Positions 24,593-33,756 of a stretch of DNA of 53,853 nucleotides are shown one piece after another. The stretch is from Marisimplicoccus sp965655775 (GTDB taxonomy: Bacteria > Bacteroidota > Bacteroidia > Flavobacteriales > Flavobacteriaceae). The notes under the pieces were generated by a model, which was given only the letters and a program-made list of their open reading frames with translations, had not been told where the DNA came from and searched no databases. Each line of letters begins with the position of its first letter. Within the stretch, counting starts at the first letter, position 1. The DNA is taken from contig CBFHHV010000008.1 in NCBI GenBank assembly GCA_965655775.1, forward strand, positions 1 to 53,853, written 5' to 3'. Position numbers and translations under genes: made by a program.

Positions 24593-25612
24593 CTAGTTTA
24601 ATTTAATATAGTCCTTTGTCCATCTTGATATTAAGTCAGCCCAGTTATCATCTTCATTTAAACAAGGTACATATGTATATTCTTTGCCCCCAGCTTCCAA
24701 AAATTCTTCTTTTCCTTCCATTGCAATCTCTTCAAGAGTTTCAAGACAATCTGTAACAAAAGCTGGAGTTACTATGACAAGTTTCTTTTTACCAGCCTTA
24801 GCAAGTCTTTCAAGTTCACTATCTGTATATGGTTTTAACCAAGGTTCATTTGGAAGTCTAGATTGAAATGAGTTACTATGCTTATCCTCTCCAATATTAA
24901 GTTTTTCTACAACCTTTTTGGTAGTTTCAAGGCATTGATGCTTATAACAAGTACTATGGGCTAAAGAATCTACATTACAACAATCATTTACTTTATAACA
25001 ATGACTATTTGTTGTATCAGATATTTTAAGATGACTTACTGGAATTCCATGATATGAAAAAAGTAGATGATCGTACTCAACATTCTTGATTGACTCTTCT
25101 ATTTTTGCACTTAATATTTCAATGTATTTTGGATTCTTATAAAATGGAGGAATAATATCTAGATTAAGGCTCGGAAAATTAATTTCTTTTTCTTCTTTTA
25201 CTTTTTCAACTACAGTTTCATACGATGACATTGCATAATGAGGGTATAGAGGAAGCACTAAGACATCTTTCACCCCCTTTTTATTCAATTCATCTAGTCC
25301 CCTTTTTATACTAATTGATCCATACCTCATTGCAAGGGCAACAGGTATGTCAAGCGACTTAGTTACTTTGTTGAATAACCTTTTAGAAAGAACTATTAGA
25401 GGAGACCCCTCTTTCCACCAGATTTTTTTATATGCCTTAGCAGACTTTCTAGGTCTAGTATTTAAAATTATTAATTTGACAAGTATCCATCTAAAGAGAT
25501 AGCTTTTACCAATCACCCTTTTATCCATTAAAAACTCATCCAAATATTTCTTTACATCTGGTATAGATGTACTATCAGGTGAGCCTAAATTTATCATTAA
25601 TAAACCTTTCAT
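24593..25612 (-). CDS. hemH: ferrochelatase
   Basis: Inserts Fe2+ into protoporphyrin IX, the final step to protoheme, 339 residues. The catalytic His is H188 in FSYHGIP, and the opening LLMINLGSPDS and the LETLEEIA segment with its acidic residues near 285 fit the family. An internal Cys group (C205, C211, C212, C222, C227) follows the active-site His. Ferrochelatases of several bacterial lineages carry [2Fe-2S] clusters, so this may be a cluster site, but that is inference. The start codon overlaps the hemN stop by one base (TAATG). Confidence 0.95.
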   Translation of the reverse strand: MKGLLMINLGSPDSTSIPDVKKYLDEFLMDKRVIGKSYLFRWILVKLIILNTRPRKSAKAYKKIWWKEGSPLIVLSKRLFNKVTKSLDIPVALAMRYGSISIKRGLDELNKKGVKDVLVLPLYPHYAMSSYETVVEKVKEEKEINFPSLNLDIIPPFYKNPKYIEILSAKIEESIKNVEYDHLLFSYHGIPVSHLKISDTTNSHCYKVNDCCNVDSLAHSTCYKHQCLETTKKVVEKLNIGEDKHSNSFQSRLPNEPWLKPYTDSELERLAKAGKKKLVIVTPAFVTDCLETLEEIAMEGKEEFLEAGGKEYTYVPCLNEDDNWADLISRWTKDYIKLN

Positions 25613-26991
25613 TACACAGTATTTGAATAGCTTCCAACCTTTTGATCAATTAATGGATCAAATCTCATAGCAATATTTCTAGTAAACAATCTTCCACTTT
25701 CTTTAACCAAAATGATATCATCTTTAAACTCTAGAATTTCATCTTCAATAAAATCATCTAAATTATCCTTTTTGAATTTTATTAAGTTGTAAAGTTCTAA
25801 TGCTTCTAGATTATATTTCTTAGCAATGATATTTATATCTACAAAATAGTTACACATTATAGAATTAATAATTTCACGAATAATCTTTTGATCTTTATTT
25901 ACAGAATATCCACGTAGAACAGCAAGATTATTTTTTTCAATAGAATTAATATACTGGCTTGCATTCTTTATATTTTGAATATATGCTGAGTCAAGTTGAG
26001 AGATTGATGAAGCACCAAATGCATATACTTGTCCTGTTGTCTCTCGAGTACAATAACCTTGAAAATTCCTGTGTAATTGCTTATTTTTTAAAGCAATTGC
26101 AAATTCATCATGAGGTTTTGAGTAATGATCCATTCCTATTGAAATATAACCTGCATTAACTAATTTTTCATAAGCAGTCTCATACATAATTGCCTTTTCG
26201 CTTGAGCTTGGAAAACCAATTTTTTCAAGTATTTTTTGTCGTGGCAAAATACTTGGAACATGAGCATATGAAAAAGTAACAATCCTATCAGTATTAAGTT
26301 CTATTGCTTTATCAACAGTATCATTAAAGGTTTCAGGAGTTTGATAAGGTAATCCATAAACAAGATCTATATTAGTCCCCGTAAAACCTTCATCGCTAAT
26401 TTTATTAATAATTTCTTTAATTGGATGTTTAGAGGGTTTTCTGTTTATTCCTTCAAGAACATCTAATCTAAAATCTTGAATCCCCAAGGAAATTCTATTA
26501 AATCCAAACTTTTTTAGTAATTCAATATGCTTAAACTCTAAGTGTGCAGGATTACACTCAATCGCCATCTCATAGTTTTTTGAAAACGTAAATGTCTCAA
26601 AAAGTTTTTTAGTGACTCTCTCAATATATTTATATGAAATTGCATTTGGAGTTCCTCCTCCCCAATGAACTTGAGTTAAAATTCTTTTTGAATCAATCTT
26701 TTTTGATACATATTCGATTTCTTTAATCAGTGCATCTATATATCTTTCAAGAAATGGTTTTGTAAAACCTGTTTCGGTTGTACAGCCACAAAAATGACAT
26801 ATTTGGGGACAGAAAGGAATATGAATGTAAACGGAAATACTCTGTGGATACTCATTGTTAGATTGAATGAGTTTATTCTCGTACTCATCATTTGTAAAAT
26901 TTGTATCAAAAAAAGTAGCAGGAGGATAGGAGGTATACCTTGGCCCAGTAGTGCTGTACTTCTTTAATAACTTTTCTTTTATTCTATCCAT
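25612..26991 (-). CDS. hemN: oxygen-independent coproporphyrinogen III oxidase
   Basis: Radical SAM enzyme of 459 residues that converts coproporphyrinogen III to protoporphyrinogen IX without O2. The cluster-binding cysteines are C61, C65 and C68 in PFCPQICHFCGC. The N-terminal GPRYTSYPPATFF, the GGGTPN segment and the C-terminal domain are those of true HemN as opposed to the HemW paralogue. No hemF is in the operon, so this is the only copro-oxidase in view. It is five bases from hemE and overlaps hemH by one base. Confidence 0.95.
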   Translation of the reverse strand: MDRIKEKLLKKYSTTGPRYTSYPPATFFDTNFTNDEYENKLIQSNNEYPQSISVYIHIPFCPQICHFCGCTTETGFTKPFLERYIDALIKEIEYVSKKIDSKRILTQVHWGGGTPNAISYKYIERVTKKLFETFTFSKNYEMAIECNPAHLEFKHIELLKKFGFNRISLGIQDFRLDVLEGINRKPSKHPIKEIINKISDEGFTGTNIDLVYGLPYQTPETFNDTVDKAIELNTDRIVTFSYAHVPSILPRQKILEKIGFPSSSEKAIMYETAYEKLVNAGYISIGMDHYSKPHDEFAIALKNKQLHRNFQGYCTRETTGQVYAFGASSISQLDSAYIQNIKNASQYINSIEKNNLAVLRGYSVNKDQKIIREIINSIMCNYFVDINIIAKKYNLEALELYNLIKFKKDNLDDFIEDEILEFKDDIILVKESGRLFTRNIAMRFDPLIDQKVGSYSNTV

Positions 26992-26996
26992 ATTTC

Positions 26997-28022
26997 TTAT
27001 CTATTCCAGTCTTTATCTTTTATCCAGTCAACTACAAACTTTACTTTTTTATGATCAATATCTGGAAGAAAACCATGCCCAAGATTAAAAATCCAGTTTT
27101 GATTTTGGCTACCAAAATTAGTTAAACTATTTAAATATTTTTCGATTTCATCATAATCTTGATAGAATATTCGTGGATCCATATTACCTTGAATTCCGAT
27201 TTCATCATCAATCATTTCTCTTGCATGCTCTATTGATGTGTGCCAATCAACACTAATAAAATCACAAATTTTTTTATTAATAAAAGATATTCCCTTGCCA
27301 ATATCTTTTGGAAAGAAGATCGTGGGGCAATTATTTTTCCTTGCAGCATCTAATATCCTTTTTGAATATGGAAGGATTAGGTCATTATAAAGTTCATATG
27401 GAATAGAACCACAATAAGTCTCAAAAAGTTGAAATACATCTATTCCCGATCTACACTGGTTTTCAACATATTCAATTGAAGACTGTGTTATTTGTTCGAG
27501 GATCATCTTGCTTTCATTTCTATTTTTATATAAAAATTTAATAGCCTTTTTTATATGATCTTTCGAGCCTTCATACTTAAACATAAAAAGAAATACAGTT
27601 AGTGGACCTCCACAAAATCCAATTAATGGAGTTTGCTCATTTTTATCTAGATTTATTTGTTTGATATTATTATATATGTATTCTAATTTTTTAGGATCAA
27701 AATTTAAATCAGCTGCTTTTGAACCAATATTCATTGGATTATTAAAAACAGGACCTGTTTTTTTAAACTCAACTCCTAGACCTAAAGCATGTGGTATAAC
27801 TAGAATATCACTAAAAAGAATAGCTGCATCAACTGAAAGGTCACTAATAGGTAAGAGTGTAACTTTTGAAGCCAATTCTTGATCATTCATTAATTCATGA
27901 AAAGAGTAAGATTCCTTTAGCTTCATATAATTTGGTAGAATCCTTCCAGCTTGTCTCATAAACCAAACAGGTGGTCTACTGGTTTTCCCTCCCTTAATTG
28001 TTTTAAGTAGTATTGATTCCAT
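26997..28022 (-). CDS. hemE: uroporphyrinogen decarboxylase
   Basis: Removes four acetate carboxyl groups from uroporphyrinogen III to give coproporphyrinogen III, in the cytoplasm. It has 341 residues, the usual length. The signature RPPVWFMRQAGRILPNY is at about 16-32, with the arginine that grips substrate, and the second signature GFCGGPLTVF and the C-terminal NLGHGFLPD are present. It directly abuts hemL with no gap. Confidence 0.96.
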   Translation of the reverse strand: MESILLKTIKGGKTSRPPVWFMRQAGRILPNYMKLKESYSFHELMNDQELASKVTLLPISDLSVDAAILFSDILVIPHALGLGVEFKKTGPVFNNPMNIGSKAADLNFDPKKLEYIYNNIKQINLDKNEQTPLIGFCGGPLTVFLFMFKYEGSKDHIKKAIKFLYKNRNESKMILEQITQSSIEYVENQCRSGIDVFQLFETYCGSIPYELYNDLILPYSKRILDAARKNNCPTIFFPKDIGKGISFINKKICDFISVDWHTSIEHAREMIDDEIGIQGNMDPRIFYQDYDEIEKYLNSLTNFGSQNQNWIFNLGHGFLPDIDHKKVKFVVDWIKDKDWNR

Positions 28023-29306
28023 TTATTTAATTTTTTTTAGTGATTTGAGATTACTATATATAATTTTTTCAATATCATTTTCATCAATTTTATTCGAGAG
28101 AAAAAGACATTCATATTGAGATGGGGGGAGATATATCCCAAGCTCAAGCATTGATTTAAAATATTGAGAATAATGAGTTGTATTACATTTTTTTGCTACA
28201 GTATAATTTTTAACCCTGTCTGAGTCAGAGAAAAATAATGTCATCATGGAACCTACTCTTGCTACATTTGCATTAATTCCAGTTTTTTCAATATTTATTT
28301 GAAATCCTTCATGAATTTTAGAGGATATATCCTCAAGTTTACTATACACATCATCATTTAATCTTTCTAGAACACTTAATCCTGCAGCCATAGCTAAGGG
28401 ATTTCCAGATAATGTTCCGGCTTGATAAACTGGGCCATCTGGTGCAACATGATCCATAATTTCAGATTTCCCTCCATATGCACCAGCAGGTAGTCCGCCA
28501 CCAATAATTTTTCCAAGTGTGGTAATATCTGGTATTACATTATATAATTCTTGTGCACCACCTTTTGAAACTCTGAATCCACTCATAACTTCATCAAAGA
28601 TCAACAGGCTACTGTTTTCAGTACAAATAGCTCTCAAATCATTCAAAAAATTCTTTTCTGGAATTACTAAACCCATATTTCCAGCAATTGGCTCAATAAT
28701 GACTGCTGCGATTTTATCTTTATTTTCATTAAAGAGTTCAACTACAGAATCAATATCATTAAATTCTGCTACTAATGTATCCTTTGCAATATTTTCAGTT
28801 ACTCCCTGACTATCTGGTTTGCCTAATGTCATTGCACCAGACCCAGCTTTTATTAAGAAACTATCAAAATGACCATGATAATTACCAGAAAATTTGATTA
28901 TTAGGTTTTTCCGAGTATAACCTCTAGCAAGTCTAATAGCACTCATTGTAGCTTCTGTCCCAGAGCTTACCATCCTCACCTTTTCAATTGAGGGAACCAT
29001 TTCAATTATCTTGGAAGCCATTTTTGTCTCAAGCTCTGTTGGTGCTCCAAAAGTTGTCCCATTTTTTGAACAATTAACAATAGCTTCAACTGTGTGATTC
29101 TCTGCGTGACCAAAAATTAATGGCCCCCAAGAACCAACACAATCTATATATTCATTATCATCTATATCAATCATTTTACTTCCATTTCCGCTCTTGAAGA
29201 ATATTGGCGTTGAATGAACACTTCTAAATGCTCTAACAGGTGAGTTTACTCCACCTGGAATTGATTTTATTGCCTCATTATATGCTAATTTACTATTATA
29301 AAACAT
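28023..29306 (-). CDS. hemL: glutamate-1-semialdehyde 2,1-aminomutase
   Basis: PLP enzyme of 427 residues that forms 5-aminolevulinate from glutamate-1-semialdehyde in the C5 pathway. The opening IPGGVNSPVRAF, the SSGTEATMSAIRLARG phosphate-binding region, the FDEVMSGFR segment and the PLP lysine K266 in TTLGKIIGGGLP are all standard. It starts immediately after the hemB stop, and hemE starts immediately after its own stop, so there is strong translational coupling. Confidence 0.96.
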   Translation of the reverse strand: MFYNSKLAYNEAIKSIPGGVNSPVRAFRSVHSTPIFFKSGNGSKMIDIDDNEYIDCVGSWGPLIFGHAENHTVEAIVNCSKNGTTFGAPTELETKMASKIIEMVPSIEKVRMVSSGTEATMSAIRLARGYTRKNLIIKFSGNYHGHFDSFLIKAGSGAMTLGKPDSQGVTENIAKDTLVAEFNDIDSVVELFNENKDKIAAVIIEPIAGNMGLVIPEKNFLNDLRAICTENSSLLIFDEVMSGFRVSKGGAQELYNVIPDITTLGKIIGGGLPAGAYGGKSEIMDHVAPDGPVYQAGTLSGNPLAMAAGLSVLERLNDDVYSKLEDISSKIHEGFQINIEKTGINANVARVGSMMTLFFSDSDRVKNYTVAKKCNTTHYSQYFKSMLELGIYLPPSQYECLFLSNKIDENDIEKIIYSNLKSLKKIK

Positions 29307-30287
29307 TTATTCTTTATTAAGTTTTTTTGCAATTTCTATTGCATTATATGTAATTATTGCAGTTGCACCAGCCCTTTTGATGGAAAATAATATTTCCATT
29401 GTTAGATCAATTTCATCAATTAAATTTTCTCTTGAGGCAGATTTAATCATCGAATAAACACCACTAACACAGTATCCAATTATTGGGATACTAAATCTAT
29501 CTTTTACTTTTGAAATAATATCTAAATATGATAATGCAGGTTTTATTATTACTGCATCACATCCTTCATTTATATCTTGTTCAATCTCTCTCATATATTC
29601 AGATGAATTCTTAAAGCTCATCTGATGAGTTTTTCTATCACCTTCATCTAAGGAATTTGATACAGCACCTCTGAATGGTCCATAAAAAGATGATGCATAT
29701 TTTACTGAGTAGGGGAATATTGGAATTTTGTGAAATCCATTTTTGTCCAGTTCTTTTCTAATCTCTCCAGTTCTTCCATCCATCATATCAGAGGGAGCTA
29801 TGATATCAACACCTGATTCTGCAAGAATAACACCTTGTTTACATAGTGTCTCAATAGTTGCATCATTATCAACATCACCATCAATTAAAGTTCCACAGTG
29901 TCCATGAGATGTATAACTACAATTGCATAAGTCAGCAATAACAAGCATGTCATTATTATGCTTTTCTTTAATCTTTTTAACTGCCTTTGGGATAATACTT
30001 TTATGACTACAAGCTATATTGCCATTATCATCCTTATTGTCTGATACTCCAAACAATAAAACTGATTTTATATCAACACTAATTAGCTCTTCTGTCAATA
30101 TTAATAAGTTGTCAATTGAGTATCTATATTGTCCTGGAAGGGATTCAATTTCCTTCTTTACATTTTTACCCTCACATACAAAAATTGGAAATATTAAGTC
30201 AGAAGTCTTTAAATCAATATCCTCCACTAGTTTTCTAATATTAGGATTATGCCTTAGCCTTCTTAATCTTGAATTAGGATAGTTCAT
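29307..30287 (-). CDS. hemB: 5-aminolevulinate dehydratase (porphobilinogen synthase)
   Basis: Condenses two 5-aminolevulinates to porphobilinogen, 326 residues. The Schiff-base lysines are K196 (YSVKYASSFYGPF) and K249 (AVIIKPAL). C121, C123 and C131 in DLCNCSYTSHGHCG form the active-site zinc triplet, so this is the zinc-dependent class. Its start lies inside the end of hemD (14-base overlap). Confidence 0.95.
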   Translation of the reverse strand: MNYPNSRLRRLRHNPNIRKLVEDIDLKTSDLIFPIFVCEGKNVKKEIESLPGQYRYSIDNLLILTEELISVDIKSVLLFGVSDNKDDNGNIACSHKSIIPKAVKKIKEKHNNDMLVIADLCNCSYTSHGHCGTLIDGDVDNDATIETLCKQGVILAESGVDIIAPSDMMDGRTGEIRKELDKNGFHKIPIFPYSVKYASSFYGPFRGAVSNSLDEGDRKTHQMSFKNSSEYMREIEQDINEGCDAVIIKPALSYLDIISKVKDRFSIPIIGYCVSGVYSMIKSASRENLIDEIDLTMEILFSIKRAGATAIITYNAIEIAKKLNKE

Positions 30288-30993
30288 GATCTAATTTTTT
30301 ATTTAAATAGTCAATAATTGAATTACTTATACCTTCGTATGACTGCATTTTTGCTGTCATTAAGGGCTCAAAGCCTTTGTCTCTAATATGATCTGTTGTT
30401 GTATCACCGATGCTTATAATATTGTTTTTAAGATTATATTTATCAATAAATGAGTTAAATGTTGAGGGACTTGTAAAGACAACATAAGTATTCTCACTAA
30501 TAATTTTTTCTGTTAAATCATCAACTTTTTCTACTACAGGATTAGTAGTATAAACTATTTTATGATCAATATTAAAAGATTCGGATAAGCACTCATAAAG
30601 TTCTTTTTTTGCAAGATTTCCTTGAATAAGTAATAATTTTTTGTTTTTACTTATTCCCATATTTTTAATTTCATCACACATAAACTTTGAATAATTTCTT
30701 CTTACAACTATATCAGGATTAAACTTATTTTTCTTTAATACTTCGGCAGTTTTTTTACCAATACATATAAATTTTATATCTCTATTAATAGAAGTTAAAA
30801 TATTTTTCAGGAAATATTTTATACCATTTTTGGAGGTAAATATTATATAGTTATAAGTATTGGGATCAATATTAACATCTATACCTGATGTGAAAATCAT
30901 TGGATAATGAAAAATGTTAACTTCCATAGCTTTTAACTTATCAAAGCTATAATCGAAATCTTCTCCAGTTATTATAATATTAGTTTTATTCAA
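30274..30993 (-). CDS. hemD: uroporphyrinogen-III synthase
   Basis: Closes and inverts ring D of hydroxymethylbilane, 239 residues with the two-lobed HemD fold. The sequence is poorly conserved across the family. The call rests on the YIIFTSKNGIKYFL segment, the second-lobe VVFTSPSTFNSF with ISIGDTTTDHI, and the place between hemC and hemB. The start is TTG, overlapping the end of hemC by eight bases. Weak conservation leaves a little doubt, but the context is decisive. Confidence 0.88.
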   Translation of the reverse strand: MNKTNIIITGEDFDYSFDKLKAMEVNIFHYPMIFTSGIDVNIDPNTYNYIIFTSKNGIKYFLKNILTSINRDIKFICIGKKTAEVLKKNKFNPDIVVRRNYSKFMCDEIKNMGISKNKKLLLIQGNLAKKELYECLSESFNIDHKIVYTTNPVVEKVDDLTEKIISENTYVVFTSPSTFNSFIDKYNLKNNIISIGDTTTDHIRDKGFEPLMTAKMQSYEGISNSIIDYLNKKLDHELS

Positions 30994-31912
30994 TGGTTAA
31001 TTTTTTAATAATTTCATTAGCTCCAGATCTAATTAAATCCTCAGCTAATAATTTCCCAATATTATTATCATTATTAATATCCTTTTCCAGGCTTCGTTTA
31101 TAGATTTGTTTTCCATCTAATGAAAGAATGGAACCAGTAATTCTCTTTTTATTATTTGAAATAAATGAATACGCTCCAATTGGTGAATTACAACCACCAC
31201 CTAATTCATTCATGAATGATCTTTCATAATGAGTACAAAGATTTGTTTCCTCGTCATTTATATTCTTAAGGACATCATGCACTTCATTATTTTTTTTCTT
31301 AATCTCAACCGAAATAGCACCTTGACCAGGCGCAGGTAGCATTTGGTCAATGTCAAAATACTCTGTTACATATTCTTCGAGTCCAAGTCTTTCTATTCCC
31401 GCCGCCGCCATAACTAAGCCATCATATTCTCCATTTAACATTTTAGAGATTCTGGTATCAACATTACCTCTTATATCATCAATATTTAAATCAGAATTAA
31501 TATTGAGCAGTTGTGCTTTTCTTCTAAGAGACGAGGTTCCAATTTTTAATTTGTGATTAAAATCTGAGAGTTTTTTTTTATTTCTACTTAAAAAAACATC
31601 ACTATGATTGCCTCTTTTTAAAATTATTGAAGTTACATCATCTGAATAATTCTCAACAGGTAGATCTTTGAGGCTGTGTACAGCAATATCAATTTGGTCA
31701 TTAAGTAAATGTTCTTGTATCTCTTTAACAAAAAACCCTTTATCAATACTTCTATCTAAATTTCTGTCTTGGATTTTATCCCCCTTAGTTTTGATCTCAA
31801 CTAATGAAATTTTTAAGCTTGGCAATAAACTTGATAATTTTTCCTTAACCAAATTAGATTGATATAATGCCAGCTTACTAGATCTAGTCCCAATTTTAAT
31901 TGATTTAATCAT
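30986..31912 (-). CDS. hemC: hydroxymethylbilane synthase (porphobilinogen deaminase)
   Basis: Polymerises four porphobilinogens to hydroxymethylbilane, 308 residues. The dipyrromethane cofactor is attached at C241 in GGGCNSPIGAY. The IGTRSSKLALYQ opening, VHSLKDLP, and GTSSLRRKAQL with RGNVDTR make up the substrate-binding arginines. It overlaps hemA by eight bases at the 5' end and hemD by eight at the 3' end. Confidence 0.96.
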   Translation of the reverse strand: MIKSIKIGTRSSKLALYQSNLVKEKLSSLLPSLKISLVEIKTKGDKIQDRNLDRSIDKGFFVKEIQEHLLNDQIDIAVHSLKDLPVENYSDDVTSIILKRGNHSDVFLSRNKKKLSDFNHKLKIGTSSLRRKAQLLNINSDLNIDDIRGNVDTRISKMLNGEYDGLVMAAAGIERLGLEEYVTEYFDIDQMLPAPGQGAISVEIKKKNNEVHDVLKNINDEETNLCTHYERSFMNELGGGCNSPIGAYSFISNNKKRITGSILSLDGKQIYKRSLEKDINNDNNIGKLLAEDLIRSGANEIIKKLTIE

Positions 31913-33179
31913 CGAGAAATATTTGATTAATTACACTAATTGCTTTTTCATCTTTCCCATTGTTACTTGCTTGTCTAATCTTTCTCACCAGATTGTCGGA
32001 AAATTTTTCATAAACCTTATCTAATCTTTTGTTAAACCCATCAGAATCAAAAAGGTCTGCATTTGATTGATTTGAAGAGGAGTTTACATTTTCAATTGTT
32101 TGTTCAATTACGATATTTTTCAATTGTTTTTTAATAGATAATATAGAGGGTCTCAACTGACGAGAATTAGTCCAGTCATCAAAATCAGATAAAAAATCTT
32201 CAATAAATTTTTCAGCTTTTATTATCTGACTCCTTCTTTTTTTATAGTTGTGATTTACCGCATCCTTAAGGTCATCAACATTTATTAATTTAATATTTTT
32301 AATATCACTGCAATCATTTGGAATATTTCTTGGAACAGATAAGTCTATAATCAAAAGCTCTTTTTTACTTTCTTTTCTAATTTTAGATAATTCGCTTTTT
32401 GATATTAAAGGTTCTTTAGATGAAGTTGAAAAAATTGCTACATCTACATTTGCTAACTCATTTTTAAATGAGTCAAATTTTACAGCAGTTAGACCTAGAG
32501 ATTTTGCAAAATCTATAGATTTATTATCTGTCCTATTTGCAATTTTAATATTGGAATAATCTTTTTGATGAAGATGTTTGATTGATAACTTTGAGGTTTC
32601 CCCAAGACCAACACATAGAAATTCAGGCTCAAGAATCTCAATAGATTTATGTACTTTTTCAACAGCTGCGTAACTTACTGACACTGCTCCCTTATCTATT
32701 TTAGTATTGGTCCTTATAAATTTACCTGTTTCTAAAGATTTTTGAACCATTCTATTTAAGATAGGTCCAAGCATCCTGTGTTTATATGAGAAGTCATATG
32801 CTTCTTTAAGTTGCTCAACAATTTGAAATTCCCCAATTATCATTGATTCTAGCCCACACGCTAGTCTAAATAGATGTTTTGATACGTTATATGATCCGGT
32901 TTGCTTTATTAAGTAAGGTGAGAGACTGTCATTAAAGTTTCTAAATTCTGAGAGCTCTTTAACTATGCTGTGAATAAACTTATTTTCGTTTCCTATATGA
33001 TTCTCAAATTCGAAGTATATTTCAGTTCTATTACATGTAGATATGAGCATCAATCCCTCCACACCAACCTTTTTTTTCAAAAGATTATGAAAAACAATTT
33101 TTTGTGCATCATCTAGGTAGAACCTTTCTCTAAGTTCAATAGGGGCAACTTTATAATTAAGACTTATTAAACCAACCAA
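31905..33179 (-). CDS. hemA: glutamyl-tRNA reductase
   Basis: Reduces glutamyl-tRNA to glutamate-1-semialdehyde with NADPH, the committed step of the C5 haem pathway, 424 residues. The catalytic Cys is C49 in STCNRTEIYF, followed by the NADP domain with LCVGLGETSKLSIKHL and the C-terminal dimerisation helices. The start is TTG: a TAG lies two codons upstream and the only other option is ATT. It is the first gene of the nine-gene operon. The non-ATG start of the controlling enzyme may limit its synthesis. A TAAATTTG box precedes it. Confidence 0.94.
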   Translation of the reverse strand: MVGLISLNYKVAPIELRERFYLDDAQKIVFHNLLKKKVGVEGLMLISTCNRTEIYFEFENHIGNENKFIHSIVKELSEFRNFNDSLSPYLIKQTGSYNVSKHLFRLACGLESMIIGEFQIVEQLKEAYDFSYKHRMLGPILNRMVQKSLETGKFIRTNTKIDKGAVSVSYAAVEKVHKSIEILEPEFLCVGLGETSKLSIKHLHQKDYSNIKIANRTDNKSIDFAKSLGLTAVKFDSFKNELANVDVAIFSTSSKEPLISKSELSKIRKESKKELLIIDLSVPRNIPNDCSDIKNIKLINVDDLKDAVNHNYKKRRSQIIKAEKFIEDFLSDFDDWTNSRQLRPSILSIKKQLKNIVIEQTIENVNSSSNQSNADLFDSDGFNKRLDKVYEKFSDNLVRKIRQASNNGKDEKAISVINQIFLDD

Positions 33180-33196
33180 AATCTAATTAATTTTTG

Positions 33197-33204
33197 CAAA
33201 TTTA
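33197..33204 (-). promoter_or_regulatory. -7 promoter box TAAATTTG for the hem operon
   Basis: TAAATTTG on the minus strand fits TAnnTTTG and lies 17 bases before the hemA TTG start. A TTTG occurs 15 bases upstream of it (33220-33223), a little closer than the usual 17-23. This is the only candidate seen for the nine-gene operon. The remaining 100 bases up to 33329 hold no recognised element. Confidence 0.5.
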
Positions 33205-33329
33205 ATTTTAAGATTGATACAAATAATAACGCTTAAGGTTCTAAAAGTATTGTTTAAAGTTCCTTTGTTTAATATAGATTTATTCTAAATAGCAGTTAAA
33301 AAATATCGTTATAGGTTCATATGTTTTTC

Positions 33330-33725
33330 TTATTCAATTATTCTATTTTTTAAATCCCCTTTGAGTACGGGACAATAGAAGTATTTTCCAAATAATTTGT
33401 ATCTAATTAGAGCAATAAAGTCATAGACTATATTTGAAAAAAATGTTGGAAAAACATAAATTAAGACTCTGATTAATAGTAAAACTTTAACTTTTTGTAA
33501 AATGTAGTAAACTGCTTTACTTTTTTGCAAAATTTTTCCATTTTCCAAAATAACTGCAACTGAATCAACGGATAGAATTTCTGGATATTTTTTTTTTGTA
33601 AAATCACTTTGCAGATTTGTTGCTTTAAAATGAGCCTTTTTATCTTTTTTTAAAATAAATCGAATAAAGTAATTACATAGTACACATATACCATCATAAA
33701 TTATAATCTCGTAATTTTTAGTCAT
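33330..33725 (-). CDS. DCC-family (DUF393) thiol-disulfide oxidoreductase-like protein
   Basis: The 131-residue product opens with IIIYDGICVLCNYFIRFIL. The DGxCxxC motif (D11, C14, C17) defines the DCC/DUF393 family, which has a thioredoxin-like fold and is presumed to be redox-active. A hydrophobic stretch around residues 80-97 may contact the membrane. No substrate is known. It lies between the iron TonB receptor gene (31 bases upstream on the same strand) and the hem operon promoter, so it may be co-transcribed with the receptor. Confidence 0.82.
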   Translation of the reverse strand: MTKNYEIIIYDGICVLCNYFIRFILKKDKKAHFKATNLQSDFTKKKYPEILSVDSVAVILENGKILQKSKAVYYILQKVKVLLLIRVLIYVFPTFFSNIVYDFIALIRYKLFGKYFYCPVLKGDLKNRIIE

Positions 33726-33756
33726 ATAATTTAAAGTAACTATACTTTAAAGTTAA

